Origin: Bryobacterales bacterium
GTDB taxonomy: Bacteria; Acidobacteriota; Terriglobia; Bryobacterales; Bryobacteraceae
Length of the DNA stretch: 64,000 nucleotides
Assembly: GCA_020852175.1 (NCBI GenBank)
Contig: JADZBH010000019.1
Span: forward strand, 1 to 64,000
Direction: 5' to 3'
Made by a program: the position numbers and the translations under genes. Below, one piece after another: positions 1-9,014 of the stretch (position 1 is its first letter; the number at the start of each line of letters is the position of its first letter). The notes under the pieces were generated by a model. It searched no databases. It was not told where the DNA came from and was given only the letters and a program-made list of their open reading frames with translations.

Positions 1-226
1 CCCCGCTGAACACAATCCATCGAAAGGAGAAGCCTGCCAACGGCACACCTCGCCCGTGAACTCTCAGGCTCATCCCGCATTGGAATCACTTCCCCACTCC
101 AGGCTCATTTGTGGATTGGAAAATGCTTGGGCGGATACGATTCCTGGCAGGGTGGCGCAAAGTGCCGAAATGTTGACACATCCGGGCCCTGTGTCGAGCA
201 GACTCTACAGAAACAGCCGGAGGGGT

Positions 227-2356
227 ATGCGGTTTGTCTTCATTCTTCTGAGTGCCATCCTGCTGGAAGCGCTGCCTTTGCGGCAGGAATCCGGTACCTT
301 TCTCGGCGGAAGCACGGTCGACCTGGCCCAGCATGTGCGTGCCGACGCCGAGGGCAATGTGATCGTCGCGGGCATCACCTCCGGCGGCGGAATTCCGGTG
401 TTAAATGCCACGCCGGTGGGACCCCTGCGGATCGACCGCCTTTATGTGGCGAAGTTTTCGCCGCAGGGTGCTCTGCTGTGGTCCAACTATTACGGCGGTA
501 ACAACCGCGAGTTCCTGCACAACCTGGCCGTGGATGCGGAGGGCAATATCTATCTGGCCGGGCGTACGATGTCCACCGACTGGCCGTCGCCATCGGACAC
601 CGGGCAGGGGTTGCTGTTGGCTTTGCGCAAGGACGGTACGGTGAAGTGGGCCAAGGGATTCAGCGAGGTGGACCGTATCTGGGCCGTAGCCGTGGCGCCG
701 GGCGGCACGATCTATGCCGTGGGCCAGTGCATTACGTTCCGAGACCCCGTGAACGGCATGCAGGCCAGCTACGGAGGCGGCGAATACGACGCCTTCTTCT
801 TAACCCTCACGCAGGCGGGAGCCATCACCTCCCGCTCCTATTTCGGCGGAAATGGCAACGACGAGATTTGGGACCTGAGTGTCGAACCTGGCGGCAACCT
901 GAGCGTGGCCGGCGTGAGCAGTTCGACCAATCTGCCCACGGCGGCGTCGCTGGGCGGTGTCATCAATCTGTCGCCGGGCCGGATGTTCTATGCCAGCATC
1001 AACCTGCCTGGGCGTGAAGTCGTGTTTTTGCGCACCATTCCGGCACTCACCGGTCGCCCCTACCGTGTGGCCGCGGGAAAGACGGGCGTCTGGGTGGCGG
1101 GCTTCGCCGGACCCAACCTGGCGCTTACGGGGAACGCCTGGCAGAGCACGCTCACCAATACGGAAGACCACTTCCTGGTCCGGATCAACTATGCCGGCGG
1201 CACGATCGGCTACGCCACCTATCTGCATCCCGTTCAGGTAGGCTATGGTCCGGGCCTTTCGATTGACGAGAACGACCGCGCCTTTGTCACCGGACATCTG
1301 CAAGGCCCGCCGCAGTCGAACCCTTGGCGCGTAACCGCCGACGCCCTGCAACCGGTTCACGGCGGGGCCACCGGCGATGCGTATCTTTTCGTGGTGAACC
1401 CCAACGGTACCGTGGACCACGCGACCTTCCTGGGGGGGCCGGGCCTGGAACGCGGCAACGACGTGGCCTCGCTGGGCGGCGGCAAGTTTGCCTGGCTGGC
1501 CACGGCCTACGCCGACGGACTCCCCGTGACGGCTTCCGCGACGCAGACGCAAACCAGGGGGCAGGGAGACTTCTGGCTCGGCATTTTCCAGCTTGGTACG
1601 CCGCCCGCACCGCCCGCGCCACCGTCCGCACCCCAGCCCACGCTCAGCCTGAACGGAATTGTGAACGCCGCCCATTTTGCCGCCGGTGCGGTGGCGCCGG
1701 GCGAGATCGTCACGTTGTATCCGCAAAATGCCGGTCCACCCCAACTGGCCGGCGTCCAATTGACGCCGCAAGGCCGTTTCGCCACCCTGCTCGGCGACAC
1801 ACGCGTGCTGTTCGACGGCGTGGCCGCGCCCATGGTGTATGCGCTGAACGGCCAGGTGTCGGCCATCGTGCCGTACGGCGTGGCTGGCCGGAACACGACG
1901 GCGGTCCAGGTGGAGTACAAGGGCGTAAAGTCGAACACGGTGGATGTTCCCGTTGCGGCGTCCGCGCCTGGTCTGTTCACGTTGGATGGCAGACAGGCGG
2001 TGGCAGTGCTCGCCAGTGGGGCGGTGAACGGTCCGGCGGCGCCTGTCGAACGCGGAGGCATTCTCGTGCTCTATGCGACCGGCGAAGGAGACACGTCTCC
2101 GCGCCCCGCCGACGGCGCCCTGGCCAACTACAATACGCTCGCCGAGTATCCCCGGCCCTATCTGGAAGTGAAGGTGTTCGTGGGCGGCCAACAGGCCACG
2201 ATCCTCTACGCTGGGGCGGCGCCGTCATTGGTGGCTGGCGTCATGCAGGTGAATATACAGTTGGCCGCCGGCACTCCCTCTGGCAATGCCGTGCCCATCA
2301 CGCTCCAGGTGGGCGGCGCGAGTTCGCCTTCCGGTGTCACCGTGGCGGTGCGGTAG
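227..2356 (+). CDS. Secreted SBBP beta-propeller protein with TIGR03437-type C-terminal domain
   Basis: Predicted 709-residue exported protein of unknown function. I chose the ATG at 227 because GGAGGGG lies just upstream and the protein then opens with a hydrophobic signal-like segment (MRFVFILLSAILLEALPL). The open frame extends back to 56, but those residues look non-coding. Residues about 30-440 hold repeated blades of the form 'D.EGN.YLAG' and 'GGNGNDE', typical of SBBP beta-propeller repeats. A Pro-rich linker (PAPPAPPSAPQP) leads to a C-terminal domain starting near 'LNGIVNAAHFA', with 'YALNGQVSAIVPYGV' and 'APGLFT' signatures of the domain named from Solibacter (TIGR03437). Such domains are thought to be cell-surface associated; the role is unknown. 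Bases 1-226 show no gene, only a short inverted repeat GACACA/TGTGTC (175-180, 190-195). Confidence 0.85.
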   Translation: MRFVFILLSAILLEALPLRQESGTFLGGSTVDLAQHVRADAEGNVIVAGITSGGGIPVLNATPVGPLRIDRLYVAKFSPQGALLWSNYYGGNNREFLHNLAVDAEGNIYLAGRTMSTDWPSPSDTGQGLLLALRKDGTVKWAKGFSEVDRIWAVAVAPGGTIYAVGQCITFRDPVNGMQASYGGGEYDAFFLTLTQAGAITSRSYFGGNGNDEIWDLSVEPGGNLSVAGVSSSTNLPTAASLGGVINLSPGRMFYASINLPGREVVFLRTIPALTGRPYRVAAGKTGVWVAGFAGPNLALTGNAWQSTLTNTEDHFLVRINYAGGTIGYATYLHPVQVGYGPGLSIDENDRAFVTGHLQGPPQSNPWRVTADALQPVHGGATGDAYLFVVNPNGTVDHATFLGGPGLERGNDVASLGGGKFAWLATAYADGLPVTASATQTQTRGQGDFWLGIFQLGTPPAPPAPPSAPQPTLSLNGIVNAAHFAAGAVAPGEIVTLYPQNAGPPQLAGVQLTPQGRFATLLGDTRVLFDGVAAPMVYALNGQVSAIVPYGVAGRNTTAVQVEYKGVKSNTVDVPVAASAPGLFTLDGRQAVAVLASGAVNGPAAPVERGGILVLYATGEGDTSPRPADGALANYNTLAEYPRPYLEVKVFVGGQQATILYAGAAPSLVAGVMQVNIQLAAGTPSGNAVPITLQVGGASSPSGVTVAVR

Positions 2357-2365
2357 GGCGAGGTA

Positions 2366-2371
2366 TACACT
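2366..2371 (+). promoter_or_regulatory. Candidate -10 box of a leaderless transcript (lactonase gene)
   Basis: TACACT ends 7 nt before the ATG at 2379 and no Shine-Dalgarno is present. No good -35 match is seen. Confidence 0.4.
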
Positions 2372-2378
2372 CTTCCCT

Positions 2379-3377
2379 ATGCGCAAATTCGTCTTGGCCG
2401 CCGCTCTGTCCCTGGCGGCCTTCGCTCAGGATACGACCAACTTTCCCATCCTGGGTAAGGTTGTACGGCTCGACTCAAAGCTGGATGAGCTGCTGGGCCC
2501 GGATGCCAGGCTGGAGGTGATCTCCTGCTGCTTCGACTGGTCCGAAGGACCCACATGGGACCGCAAGGGCGGCTTCCTGCTGTTCTCCGACATTCCCCGG
2601 AACTCGGTGATGAAGTGGAAAGAGAGCGAGGGCATCAGTCTTTTCCTCAAGCCCTCGGGCTACACCGGGGCCGTCCCCTATGGCAAGGAGCCCGGCTCCA
2701 ACGGCCTGCTGGTGGACCCGGACGGCCGCCTCCTGTCGGCCGAACACGGCGACCGGCGCATCTCGATCCTCTATCCCGACGGGGGCAAACGAACGCTCGC
2801 CGACAACTACCAAGGCAAGCGGCTGAACTCGCCTAACGACCTGGCACGCCACTCCTCGGGAGCCATCTACTTCACCGACCCGCCCTACGGACTGCCCGGC
2901 AACGTGAACGATCCGCGCAAGGAACTCGACTTTCAAGGCGTTTTCCGTGTCACGCCCGACGGGAGAGTGACGCTGCTTGCCAGGGAGATGACGCGTCCGA
3001 ACGGCATCGCGTTCTCGCCAGACGAGAAGACCCTATATGTGGCGCAGAGCGACCCGGAACGAGCCCTCTGGATGGCCTTCCCCGTGAAAGGCGATGGCAC
3101 GCTCGACGCAGGCAAAGTTCTCGCCGAAGTCACGCCCATGGTGGGCAAGATGAAAGGCCTTCCCGATGGCCTGAAGGTGGATCGCGCCGGAAACCTCTGG
3201 GCCACGGCGCCCGGCGGCATTCACATCATCAGCCCCGGCGGGAAGACACTGGGCCGCATCGAAACCGGGGAAGCCACCGCCAACTGCGCCTGGGGCGGCG
3301 ACGGCTCCACTCTCTACATCACCACCGATATGTACCTGACACGCATTAAGACTCGGACGAAGGGCGCTGGCTGGTAG
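2379..3377 (+). CDS. SMP-30/gluconolactonase-like secreted lactonase
   Basis: Predicted 332-residue six-bladed propeller enzyme of the SMP-30/gluconolactonase/LRE family, which hydrolyses sugar lactones. The N-terminus (MRKFVLAAALSLAAFAQ) is a signal peptide, so it probably acts in the periplasm. Family signatures visible are 'DWSEGPTWD' (metal-ligand Glu), 'RLNSPNDLARHSSGAIYFTDP' (metal-ligand Asn region), 'MTRPNGIAFSPDEKTLYVA' and 'DGLKVDRAGNLWATAPGGI' (catalytic Asp region). The start at 2379 is preferred over upstream codons because it gives the signal peptide. There is no Shine-Dalgarno, but TACACT (2366-2371) sits 7 nt before the ATG, which fits a leaderless transcript. The 3' end overlaps the convergent gene by 32 bp. 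The exact substrate is unknown. Confidence 0.85.
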   Translation: MRKFVLAAALSLAAFAQDTTNFPILGKVVRLDSKLDELLGPDARLEVISCCFDWSEGPTWDRKGGFLLFSDIPRNSVMKWKESEGISLFLKPSGYTGAVPYGKEPGSNGLLVDPDGRLLSAEHGDRRISILYPDGGKRTLADNYQGKRLNSPNDLARHSSGAIYFTDPPYGLPGNVNDPRKELDFQGVFRVTPDGRVTLLAREMTRPNGIAFSPDEKTLYVAQSDPERALWMAFPVKGDGTLDAGKVLAEVTPMVGKMKGLPDGLKVDRAGNLWATAPGGIHIISPGGKTLGRIETGEATANCAWGGDGSTLYITTDMYLTRIKTRTKGAGW

Positions 3378-3591
3378 CCGGGCCGCTCGTCTCCTTGCCG
3401 CCCATCACGCCGGACTTCTCCGCCTTTTCCTTGGCCCACACCAGCAGGCGCTTGATCGGAGGGATGTAATCGCCCAGAATCACCAGGCCGGGGATCAGGA
3501 ACACCCAGCCCGGCATGATGGGCAGAATCAGACCGGCGATCCCCAGCAGGACCAGACCGATGCCCAATGCCATTCGAAGCGCGTGACGCAT
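3346..3591 (-). CDS. Small PGPGW-like membrane protein
   Basis: 81-residue membrane protein. Residues about 7-40 form two closely spaced hydrophobic segments around 'LPIMPGWVFLIPGLVILGDY', matching the small PGPGW-type putative transmembrane family, followed by a charged cytosolic tail (KRLLVWAKEKAEK). The function of the family is not established. The gene is convergent with the lactonase gene and overlaps its 3' end by 32 bp. The start at 3591 has no close Shine-Dalgarno; a GGAGGTGG lies about 28 nt upstream, too far to use. Confidence 0.65.
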   Translation of the reverse strand: MRHALRMALGIGLVLLGIAGLILPIMPGWVFLIPGLVILGDYIPPIKRLLVWAKEKAEKSGVMGGKETSGPATSQRPSSES

Positions 3592-4144
3592 AAGATAACG
3601 AAGACGTGGAAGTATCCACCTCCATTATCCTCTGACTCACGCCGGGTGCTCGGCGTTTCCTCGTCCTTCCCCGAACGGGCGCTCCCTCACTAGCCCAACT
3701 ACCAGGCCCATCCGCCATTTTCATGTCGGGACAGGTAGCTAATGCGGCACTGATTCAGGAATTATGCGGAAGATTCCTACCCAAAGACCACGAACGACGG
3801 CCGCGTGAGGTTGCGAGAGACTCCGCCATCTGCGTCTCAGAAAAATTCATGATTCCAGGATGGTTGCTGACATCCAGCCAGTCGTTTCCCTATCCGCTGG
3901 AAGCTCGCTCGCCCTCCCGTCCGTTGCAGAAAACGAAGAAAAATCCCCAGAGCTACGCAATATATTCGTCGAATATTCTAAATTTCTTTGTCTCCCCACA
4001 GGTCTACGGCTCTATGCGTGACCGGCGTCGGTGACGGCCGATTCTTGACAGCAACGTACTTAGTATTGTGTTTGCAATCAAATACAGGCTAGAGGAATAG
4101 ATCTGAAGTACTAGAACCTTGGTTCCGCCAGCATTCGGTCAAAC
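3592..4144. other. Intergenic region, no supportable gene
   Basis: About 550 bp with no convincing coding sequence. A 103-codon frame at 3723-4034 has no family signature, poor codon character and runs through an AT-rich patch (about 3930-4000). A TTGACA (4045-4050) followed by AT-rich sequence is a weak extra promoter candidate, without a well-spaced -10. Confidence 0.5.
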
Positions 4145-4146
4145 TA

Positions 4147-4175
4147 TTGACCCGACCGGGTGAAACCCTTAGATT
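4147..4175 (+). promoter_or_regulatory. Sigma-70-type promoter of the PilZ gene
   Basis: TTGACC (4147-4152) and TAGATT (4170-4175) are separated by exactly 17 bp. The -10 ends 7 nt before the ATG at 4183, so transcription would begin at or next to the start codon, giving a leaderless mRNA. The TTG of the -35 is also an in-frame possible start, but the promoter reading is better. Confidence 0.6.
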
Positions 4176-4182
4176 TAGGTTA

Positions 4183-4518
4183 ATGCAAGCAGACCAGCGA
4201 AAATCCAAGCGGTTCGACCTCCGCCTCCACATTGAGCTGATCCGCACCGGCAACGAGCCGATTAACCGCGTAACCGAAACGCGGAACGTGAGCTCCGGCG
4301 GGGTGCTCTTTGACAGTGAAAGCCAGTTCCCGGTCGGCGACCCGATCGAGTATTTTCTGACACTTCCCACGAACGGCAAGGAAGGGAACAACGTCCGTCT
4401 GCACTGCATGGGCACGATTATCCGGACCGAATCGAGCCAGAAGCGCAACCGGAAGGATAAGCCTTTCCATGTGGCCGCCACGCTGGAGCGTTACGAATTC
4501 GTCCGCCCCATGCGATAA
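4183..4518 (+). CDS. PilZ domain protein (probable c-di-GMP binder)
   Basis: 111-residue single-domain PilZ protein. The c-di-GMP binding signature is visible: an Arg-rich switch 'QRKSKRFDLR' at residues about 5-14 (RxxxR), then 'RNVSSGGVLF' (the [D/N]xSxxG motif) about 20 residues later, with a beta-barrel core after it. PilZ proteins bind cyclic di-GMP and pass the signal to motility, adhesion or polysaccharide machinery; the partner here is unknown. The next gene, 170 bp downstream on the same strand, is a sensor kinase. The ATG at 4183 is chosen over the TTG at 4147, which is the promoter -35. Confidence 0.85.
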   Translation: MQADQRKSKRFDLRLHIELIRTGNEPINRVTETRNVSSGGVLFDSESQFPVGDPIEYFLTLPTNGKEGNNVRLHCMGTIIRTESSQKRNRKDKPFHVAATLERYEFVRPMR

Positions 4519-4687
4519 CATCCTCCCCTCACCGGCCGTGACCGCTGGCCGCAGTTCAGCCCACGCCGCGCAGGGCAATAAGATAAAATCTCGTTGAACG
4601 CCCCGCCGCTTGCCGCCCCGTTTGCCGATAAGCGTACAGGTGGAGCGCTTAACCTACGCCGAGTCGAAGTCCATAGGTGAGCTCAGG

Positions 4688-6163
4688 ATGGAGCTTGACG
4701 GTATCGAAGCCTATCTCGGTCAACCCCTCATAGACGAAACCTCCATCGGCCTTCTCATCACCGATGCGCAGGGGAGCATTGTGCGCGTAAACGCTGGATT
4801 CACAGCGCTTACGGGTTATTCTCCGGAGGAGGTTCTGGGACGGAACCCGCGGATGTTGAAGTCCGACCTCACGCCGGCGGCCGTGTATCGCGAACTGTGG
4901 GCGGCCATCTCCGCCGGCCGGCCCTGGGCGGGTTATGTGATCAATCGCAGGAAGAGCGGTTCGGTCTACGCCGAGGAGATGAGCATCATCCCGTTCTCGA
5001 AACCGGACGGCGAGATTACTCACTATGTGGCCATCAAGCGCGACATCACGGAGCGGCAGCGCGCCGAAACGCTCCACAGGCTGGTGTGGGAGGAGTCCAC
5101 CGACGCGATGCGGTTGATGAACGCCTCCGGTCTCACGGTACGCGTGAACTCCGCCTACTGCCGGCTGGTGAACATGCCCCGGCATGAACTGGAAGGGCAG
5201 CCCTTCGCCGTCATCTACGAGAGCCACCGGCAGGAACAGATTCTGGCACGGTTCCGGCAGAGGCTGGCGCAGGACGCTATCGACCGGATTTTCGAACGCG
5301 AACTCGTTCTGTGGGACGGCTCGCGGCGCTGGCTTGAGGTGAGCACCTCCCTGCTCCATCTGGACGGCCAGCAAATGTTGCTCAGTCTCATGCGCGACGT
5401 CACGCCCCGCAAATCCGTCGAACTGGAACTGCGCGAGGCCAAGCAACGCGCCGAAATCGCGAGCCGCGCCAAGAGCGAGTTCCTGGCCAATATGAGCCAC
5501 GAATTCCGGACGCCGATGAATGGCATTCTCGGCATGCAGTCGCTTGCATTGTCCACGGGCCTCACCGCCGAACAACGGGAGCTGATTGAAACCGCCAATA
5601 CCTCCGCGCAACAGCTACTCGACCTGCTCAACGATCTTCTCGACTTCACTCATCTGGAGACGGACCGTCTCGCGCTGAACCAGGCGCGATTCTCTCCCGC
5701 CACGCTCGTCGATGAAGTTGTGTCGCAGGCGCGATTCGAGGCCGGCAGGAAGGGCCTGGGGTTGACGGGTCCGATGCAGGACCAGTGTCCGCCGCGGTTG
5801 GAGGGCGATGCCCCCCGTCTGCGCCAGGTGATGAATAAACTGTTGGCCAATGCTATCAAGTTCACCGACAAGGGTGCGATCACGGTGAAGGCGGGGTGCC
5901 AGCCGGTCCGGGACGGTTGGTCCGAGTTCCACTTCTCCGTTCGCGACACCGGCGTGGGGATCCCCATGGAAGAGCTTGAGTCCATTTTCGACCCCTTCCA
6001 TCAGGCCGACCGCTCCACCACGCGGCGGTTCGGCGGCATCGGGATCGGATTGGCCATCTGTGCCCGGCTGGTCCGCCTCATGGGCGGCCGCATCTGGGCC
6101 GAACGCCCCGCCGAGGGCGGCAGCCTGGTCCAATTCACCGCACGGTTCCGCCGCTCCGCCTGA
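4688..6163 (+). CDS. PAS-PAS sensor histidine kinase
   Basis: 491-residue sensor kinase without predicted membrane segments. An N-terminal PAS domain (about residues 20-130, '[29 protein letters not shown]') ends with a PAC-type '[16 protein letters not shown]', followed by a second PAS domain. The HisKA dimerisation helix has the H-box '[15 protein letters not shown]' (phospho-acceptor His271). The ATPase domain has an N-box ending 'NAIKFTDKG', a G1 box 'VRDTGVGIP' and '[13 protein letters not shown]'. No receiver domain is fused, so a separate response regulator is needed; none is adjacent. The start is set by AGGTGA (4675-4680), 7 nt before the ATG at 4688; the frame is open from a TTG at 4610 without an RBS. 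Confidence 0.88.
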   Translation: MELDGIEAYLGQPLIDETSIGLLITDAQGSIVRVNAGFTALTGYSPEEVLGRNPRMLKSDLTPAAVYRELWAAISAGRPWAGYVINRRKSGSVYAEEMSIIPFSKPDGEITHYVAIKRDITERQRAETLHRLVWEESTDAMRLMNASGLTVRVNSAYCRLVNMPRHELEGQPFAVIYESHRQEQILARFRQRLAQDAIDRIFERELVLWDGSRRWLEVSTSLLHLDGQQMLLSLMRDVTPRKSVELELREAKQRAEIASRAKSEFLANMSHEFRTPMNGILGMQSLALSTGLTAEQRELIETANTSAQQLLDLLNDLLDFTHLETDRLALNQARFSPATLVDEVVSQARFEAGRKGLGLTGPMQDQCPPRLEGDAPRLRQVMNKLLANAIKFTDKGAITVKAGCQPVRDGWSEFHFSVRDTGVGIPMEELESIFDPFHQADRSTTRRFGGIGIGLAICARLVRLMGGRIWAERPAEGGSLVQFTARFRRSA

Positions 6164-6259
6164 CGACGTAACCCACCGAACCGCCTCTCGCGTTGCCGGC
6201 CTGTCCCCTGCCGCCCTGGCCCCTTGGCTCACCTCCCGTTTTCTTGTAGGGTAGTGGGC

Positions 6260-7450
6260 GTGACTGATCAACTCGCCCGGAGGGTCCATGCCGCCCTCGA
6301 CCGGTTTCAGATCGAACTGCCCTCCTGGGGCTTTGCCAACACCGGTACGCGATTCGGTAAATTCCTCCAAAGCGCCGCCGCGACGAACCTGGAGGAGAAA
6401 CTGAGCGACGCGGGCCTGGTTCATTCTCTGACCGGCGTGTGCCCCACCGTGGCTTTGCATGTGTTGTGGGACCTGCCGGCGGGGGCTGCCAGCGTGGACG
6501 AGGTGAGCGCCGCCGCGGCGCGCCACGGCGTACGATCCGGTTCCATCAACCCCAACGTTTTCCAGGACCAGATCTATAAGCATGGTTCGCTGGGAAACCC
6601 CGATCCGGCCGTCCGCCGCGCCGCGCAGAACCACCTGCTCGACAGCGTCGCCATCGCCCGGGGGCTCGGCTCGCGCGACGTTTCGCTGTGGTTCGCCGAC
6701 GGCTCGAACTATCCCGGCACGGCCAATCTGCGGCGGCGGAAACACTGGTTCGTGGAAGGGCTGGCGGCTGCTCACGCGCGCCTCATCGGGGATCAGCGCC
6801 TGCTGGTGGAATACAAACCTTTTGAACCGGCGTTCTACCATACCGATATCGCCGACTGGGGCATGGCGCTGGAATTCTCCCGGCAGGCCGGGCCGCGCGC
6901 CAAGGTTCTGGTGGACACCGGCCATCACTACCAGGCCCAGAACATCGAACAGATTGTCGCCTGGCTGCTCGACCTGGAGATGCTGGGCGGCTTCCATTTC
7001 AATGACAGACGGTACGCCGACGACGACCTCACGCTCGGCTCCATCGACCCCTATCAGGTGTTCCGCATCTTCCACGAGATCTTTTTCTACGCCTGGGAGA
7101 CGGGCAAACAGCCCGACATCGCCTACATGATCGACCAGAGCCACAACCTGAAGGGCAAGATCGAAGCCATGATCCAGACCGTCTCGACGGCGCAGGAGTT
7201 GTACGCCAAGGCCGCCCTGGTGGACCACCAAGCGCTGGCCGTCTTCCAGGAGCGCTCTGCCCTGGTGGATGCCGAAACCTGTTTGAAAGACGCCTTTTCC
7301 ACCGACGTGCGTCCAGCCATCCGCGAATGGGCGCGCGGCAAGGGCCTGCCCGAAGACCCCATGCGGGCCTTCCGCGAGAGCGGCTACCTGGAACGCATCA
7401 CGGCCGAGCGCGCCGAACGCAACGCCGCCTCGGTCTCCAGCTACGCCTGA
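6260..7450 (+). CDS. rhaI: L-rhamnose isomerase, Pseudomonas stutzeri-type
   Basis: 396-residue metal-dependent aldose-ketose isomerase of the RhaI type, converting L-rhamnose to L-rhamnulose in the cytoplasm. Signatures in order are 'ELPSWGFANTGTRFGKF', 'GVRSGSINPNVFQD', 'DVSLWFADGSNYPG', 'VEYKPFEPAFYHTD' (metal Glu), 'VLVDTGHHY' (metal Asp), 'GGFHFNDRRYADDDL' (metal His and Asp) and 'IDPYQVFRI'. The start is the GTG at 6260; TAGGGT ends 7 nt before it, the same spacing as at other apparent leaderless genes here. A secreted sugar-isomerase-like gene follows 47 bp later. The other rhamnose genes of the window lie about 46 kb away. Confidence 0.9.
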   Translation: MTDQLARRVHAALDRFQIELPSWGFANTGTRFGKFLQSAAATNLEEKLSDAGLVHSLTGVCPTVALHVLWDLPAGAASVDEVSAAAARHGVRSGSINPNVFQDQIYKHGSLGNPDPAVRRAAQNHLLDSVAIARGLGSRDVSLWFADGSNYPGTANLRRRKHWFVEGLAAAHARLIGDQRLLVEYKPFEPAFYHTDIADWGMALEFSRQAGPRAKVLVDTGHHYQAQNIEQIVAWLLDLEMLGGFHFNDRRYADDDLTLGSIDPYQVFRIFHEIFFYAWETGKQPDIAYMIDQSHNLKGKIEAMIQTVSTAQELYAKAALVDHQALAVFQERSALVDAETCLKDAFSTDVRPAIREWARGKGLPEDPMRAFRESGYLERITAERAERNAASVSSYA

Positions 7451-7497
7451 ACCGGAGGGCGGGGGCGCAGCGGCGGCCCGGTGCTACGATATTGGCC

Positions 7498-8382
7498 ATG
7501 CATCGCCGTGATTTTCTCCGTGCCGCTTCGCTGGTTCCGGCGGCCGGGGCGTTGGCGCCTGCCATGGCTGCGCCCTACACATACCGCCTGCGTTACGCGC
7601 CGCGCATGGGCTTTCTGAACGCTCCCGTTCCCGACCAGTTGCAGGCTTATGCCGACGCCGGGTTCCGCGCGTTTGAATACAACGGCCTACCGCGCCATTC
7701 CAACGAAGAGATTGCTTCGTTCCGGAAGAAGATGGATGCGCTCGGCATGAGCATGGGCGTCTTCGTGGTGAATTCCGGGGGCTGGAAAGCCTCGGCCACG
7801 GTGGACAAGCAGTATCACGCCAAGTTCTTCGAGGACGTGAAGCGCGCGGTGGAGATCCACAACATCATCGGGAACGAGTGCGCCACGGTCACCAGCGGCC
7901 TGGCCGTGCCTCAATTGAGCTTCACCGAACAGACGGCCAACTGCGTGGAAGCCTTCCGGCGCGCCGCCGAAATGGTGGAAAAAACAAAGATGGTGCTGGT
8001 GCTGGAGCCGTTGAACATCCGTGTCGACCACGCCGGCTATTTCGTCGTGTTCAGCGATCACGGCGCCGAGATAGTCGAGCGGGTGAACCATCCGAACTTC
8101 CGGCTGCTGTTCGATATGTATCACCAGCAGATCTCGGAAGGGAACCTGATCGGCCACATTCAGAAGCACTGGGACAAGATCGGTTACTTTCAGGTGGGCG
8201 ACGTGCCGGGACGCCGTGAACCAGGCACCGGCGAGGTGAACTGGAGCAACGTGTTCAAGGCGATTCACGCCAAGGGGTACAAGGGGATTCTCGGCATGGA
8301 GCACGGCCTGTCCGGCGGCGTCGGTCCGGCGGGGATGCAAAAGTGTTTCGATGCATACCGCAAGGCCGACCAGTGGAGTTGA
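7498..8382 (+). CDS. Tat-exported hydroxypyruvate isomerase-like TIM-barrel protein
   Basis: 294-residue TIM-barrel protein of the sugar-phosphate isomerase/epimerase superfamily, closest in motifs to hydroxypyruvate isomerase (Hyi). Visible are 'LVLEPLNIRVDH' (catalytic/metal Glu), 'RLLFDMYHQQISEGN' (metal Asp), 'YFQVGDVPGRREPGTGEVNW' and a late 'GILGMEHG' (second catalytic Glu). The N-terminus MHRRDFLRAASLVPAAGALA is a Tat-type signal, unlike cytosolic Hyi, so the substrate is probably a periplasmic sugar; family members in such bacteria are often of unknown specificity. TACGAT (7485-7490), preceded by an extended -10 TGC, lies 7 nt before the ATG. The Cys-rich unknown follows after 11 bp and is probably co-transcribed. 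Confidence 0.82.
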   Translation: MHRRDFLRAASLVPAAGALAPAMAAPYTYRLRYAPRMGFLNAPVPDQLQAYADAGFRAFEYNGLPRHSNEEIASFRKKMDALGMSMGVFVVNSGGWKASATVDKQYHAKFFEDVKRAVEIHNIIGNECATVTSGLAVPQLSFTEQTANCVEAFRRAAEMVEKTKMVLVLEPLNIRVDHAGYFVVFSDHGAEIVERVNHPNFRLLFDMYHQQISEGNLIGHIQKHWDKIGYFQVGDVPGRREPGTGEVNWSNVFKAIHAKGYKGILGMEHGLSGGVGPAGMQKCFDAYRKADQWS

Positions 8383-8393
8383 GACGGTAACCG

Positions 8394-9008
8394 ATGAGCG
8401 CGAAGAAACGCTGGTGTCCGGCCGCCGGCGGACCGATCACCTCGCAACAGTGCGGCGAAGGCAGGGAGGAGCGTTACCTCTGCCCCTTGGAGTGCGAATA
8501 TCTGGCCGAGGCGCGCCTGCACGAGAAGCCGCCCGGGGTCGATCCCGGCTCGTTTCCCCATCGCGATGTGAAAGTGAGCGAGGAGTTCGTCCGCCGCAAC
8601 CAGTCGCTGCTGGTATTCATGGCGCGGGCGCTGGCCGCAGCCGCATTGGAAGCCGAGGCTATCGACGCCGATATTCGCGAAGCGCTGGAAGCTCTGATCC
8701 AAACTTACCGTACGCGCGAAAGCGGGCTGATCTATGACACACGGCCGGCCAATCCGTACGCGGTCCGCATTTGCGACCGCCTACGGGAGTCCCTTGAGAA
8801 GCTGGCGGAAGAGATCCACCAGCAGACCGGCATGCACACCCTGCGCGATGCCGACGTCCTCGGCATCCTGGTGTTCCTGCAGAGCCTGTGCATCCAGAAC
8901 GACAACGGCCGCAAGCGGGGCCGGCGATTCCAGGACTTTCTGCGGAGCTACTTCCCCGCCGTGCCGCGGCAGGCGGAATCGGGGGAAACCTTGCTGGCGG
9001 GGGAGTAA
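8394..9008 (+). CDS. Unknown protein with N-terminal four-Cys cluster
   Basis: 204 residues, not recognised. The N-terminal 35 residues hold Cys8, Cys20, Cys30 and Cys34 (C-x11-C-x9-C-x3-C), resembling a small zinc knuckle ('RWCP..QQCGEG..YLCPLECEY'). The remainder is mostly charged helices, such as 'ESLEKLAEEIHQQTGM' and 'DADVLGILVFLQSLC', and ends with the basic stretch 'NGRKRGRRFQDFLRSYFP'. It follows the Hyi-like gene by 11 bp. The last nine or so codons and the stop lie inside a 35-bp sequence that recurs at 10670, so the natural C-terminus may have been replaced by the repeat. Function unknown; soluble and cytoplasmic by composition. Confidence 0.7.
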   Translation: MSAKKRWCPAAGGPITSQQCGEGREERYLCPLECEYLAEARLHEKPPGVDPGSFPHRDVKVSEEFVRRNQSLLVFMARALAAAALEAEAIDADIREALEALIQTYRTRESGLIYDTRPANPYAVRICDRLRESLEKLAEEIHQQTGMHTLRDADVLGILVFLQSLCIQNDNGRKRGRRFQDFLRSYFPAVPRQAESGETLLAGE

Positions 9009-9014
9009 AAAGGA
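8980..9014 (+). repeat. 35-bp direct repeat, left copy
   Basis: Matches 10670-10704 at 33 of 35 positions (differences at 8994 and 9005), in the same orientation and exactly 1,690 bp apart. The core begins CGGGGGAAACCTTGC and ends TAAAAAGGA. It includes the stop codon of the upstream gene. Confidence 0.85.

Noticed and set aside
175..195. TTGACA and the inverted repeat GACACA/TGTGTC upstream of the first gene as a promoter-operator
   Set aside because: No -10 at a usable distance from the TTGACA; the 6-bp repeat alone is weak evidence.
800..2191. 463-codon minus-strand frame inside the SBBP protein gene
   Set aside because: Shadow frame: composition rich in Arg/Gly/His, no motifs, and the plus strand encodes recognisable repeats.
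3723..4034. 103-codon frame in the intergenic region
   Set aside because: No RBS, no similarity pattern, unusual composition crossing an AT-rich tract.
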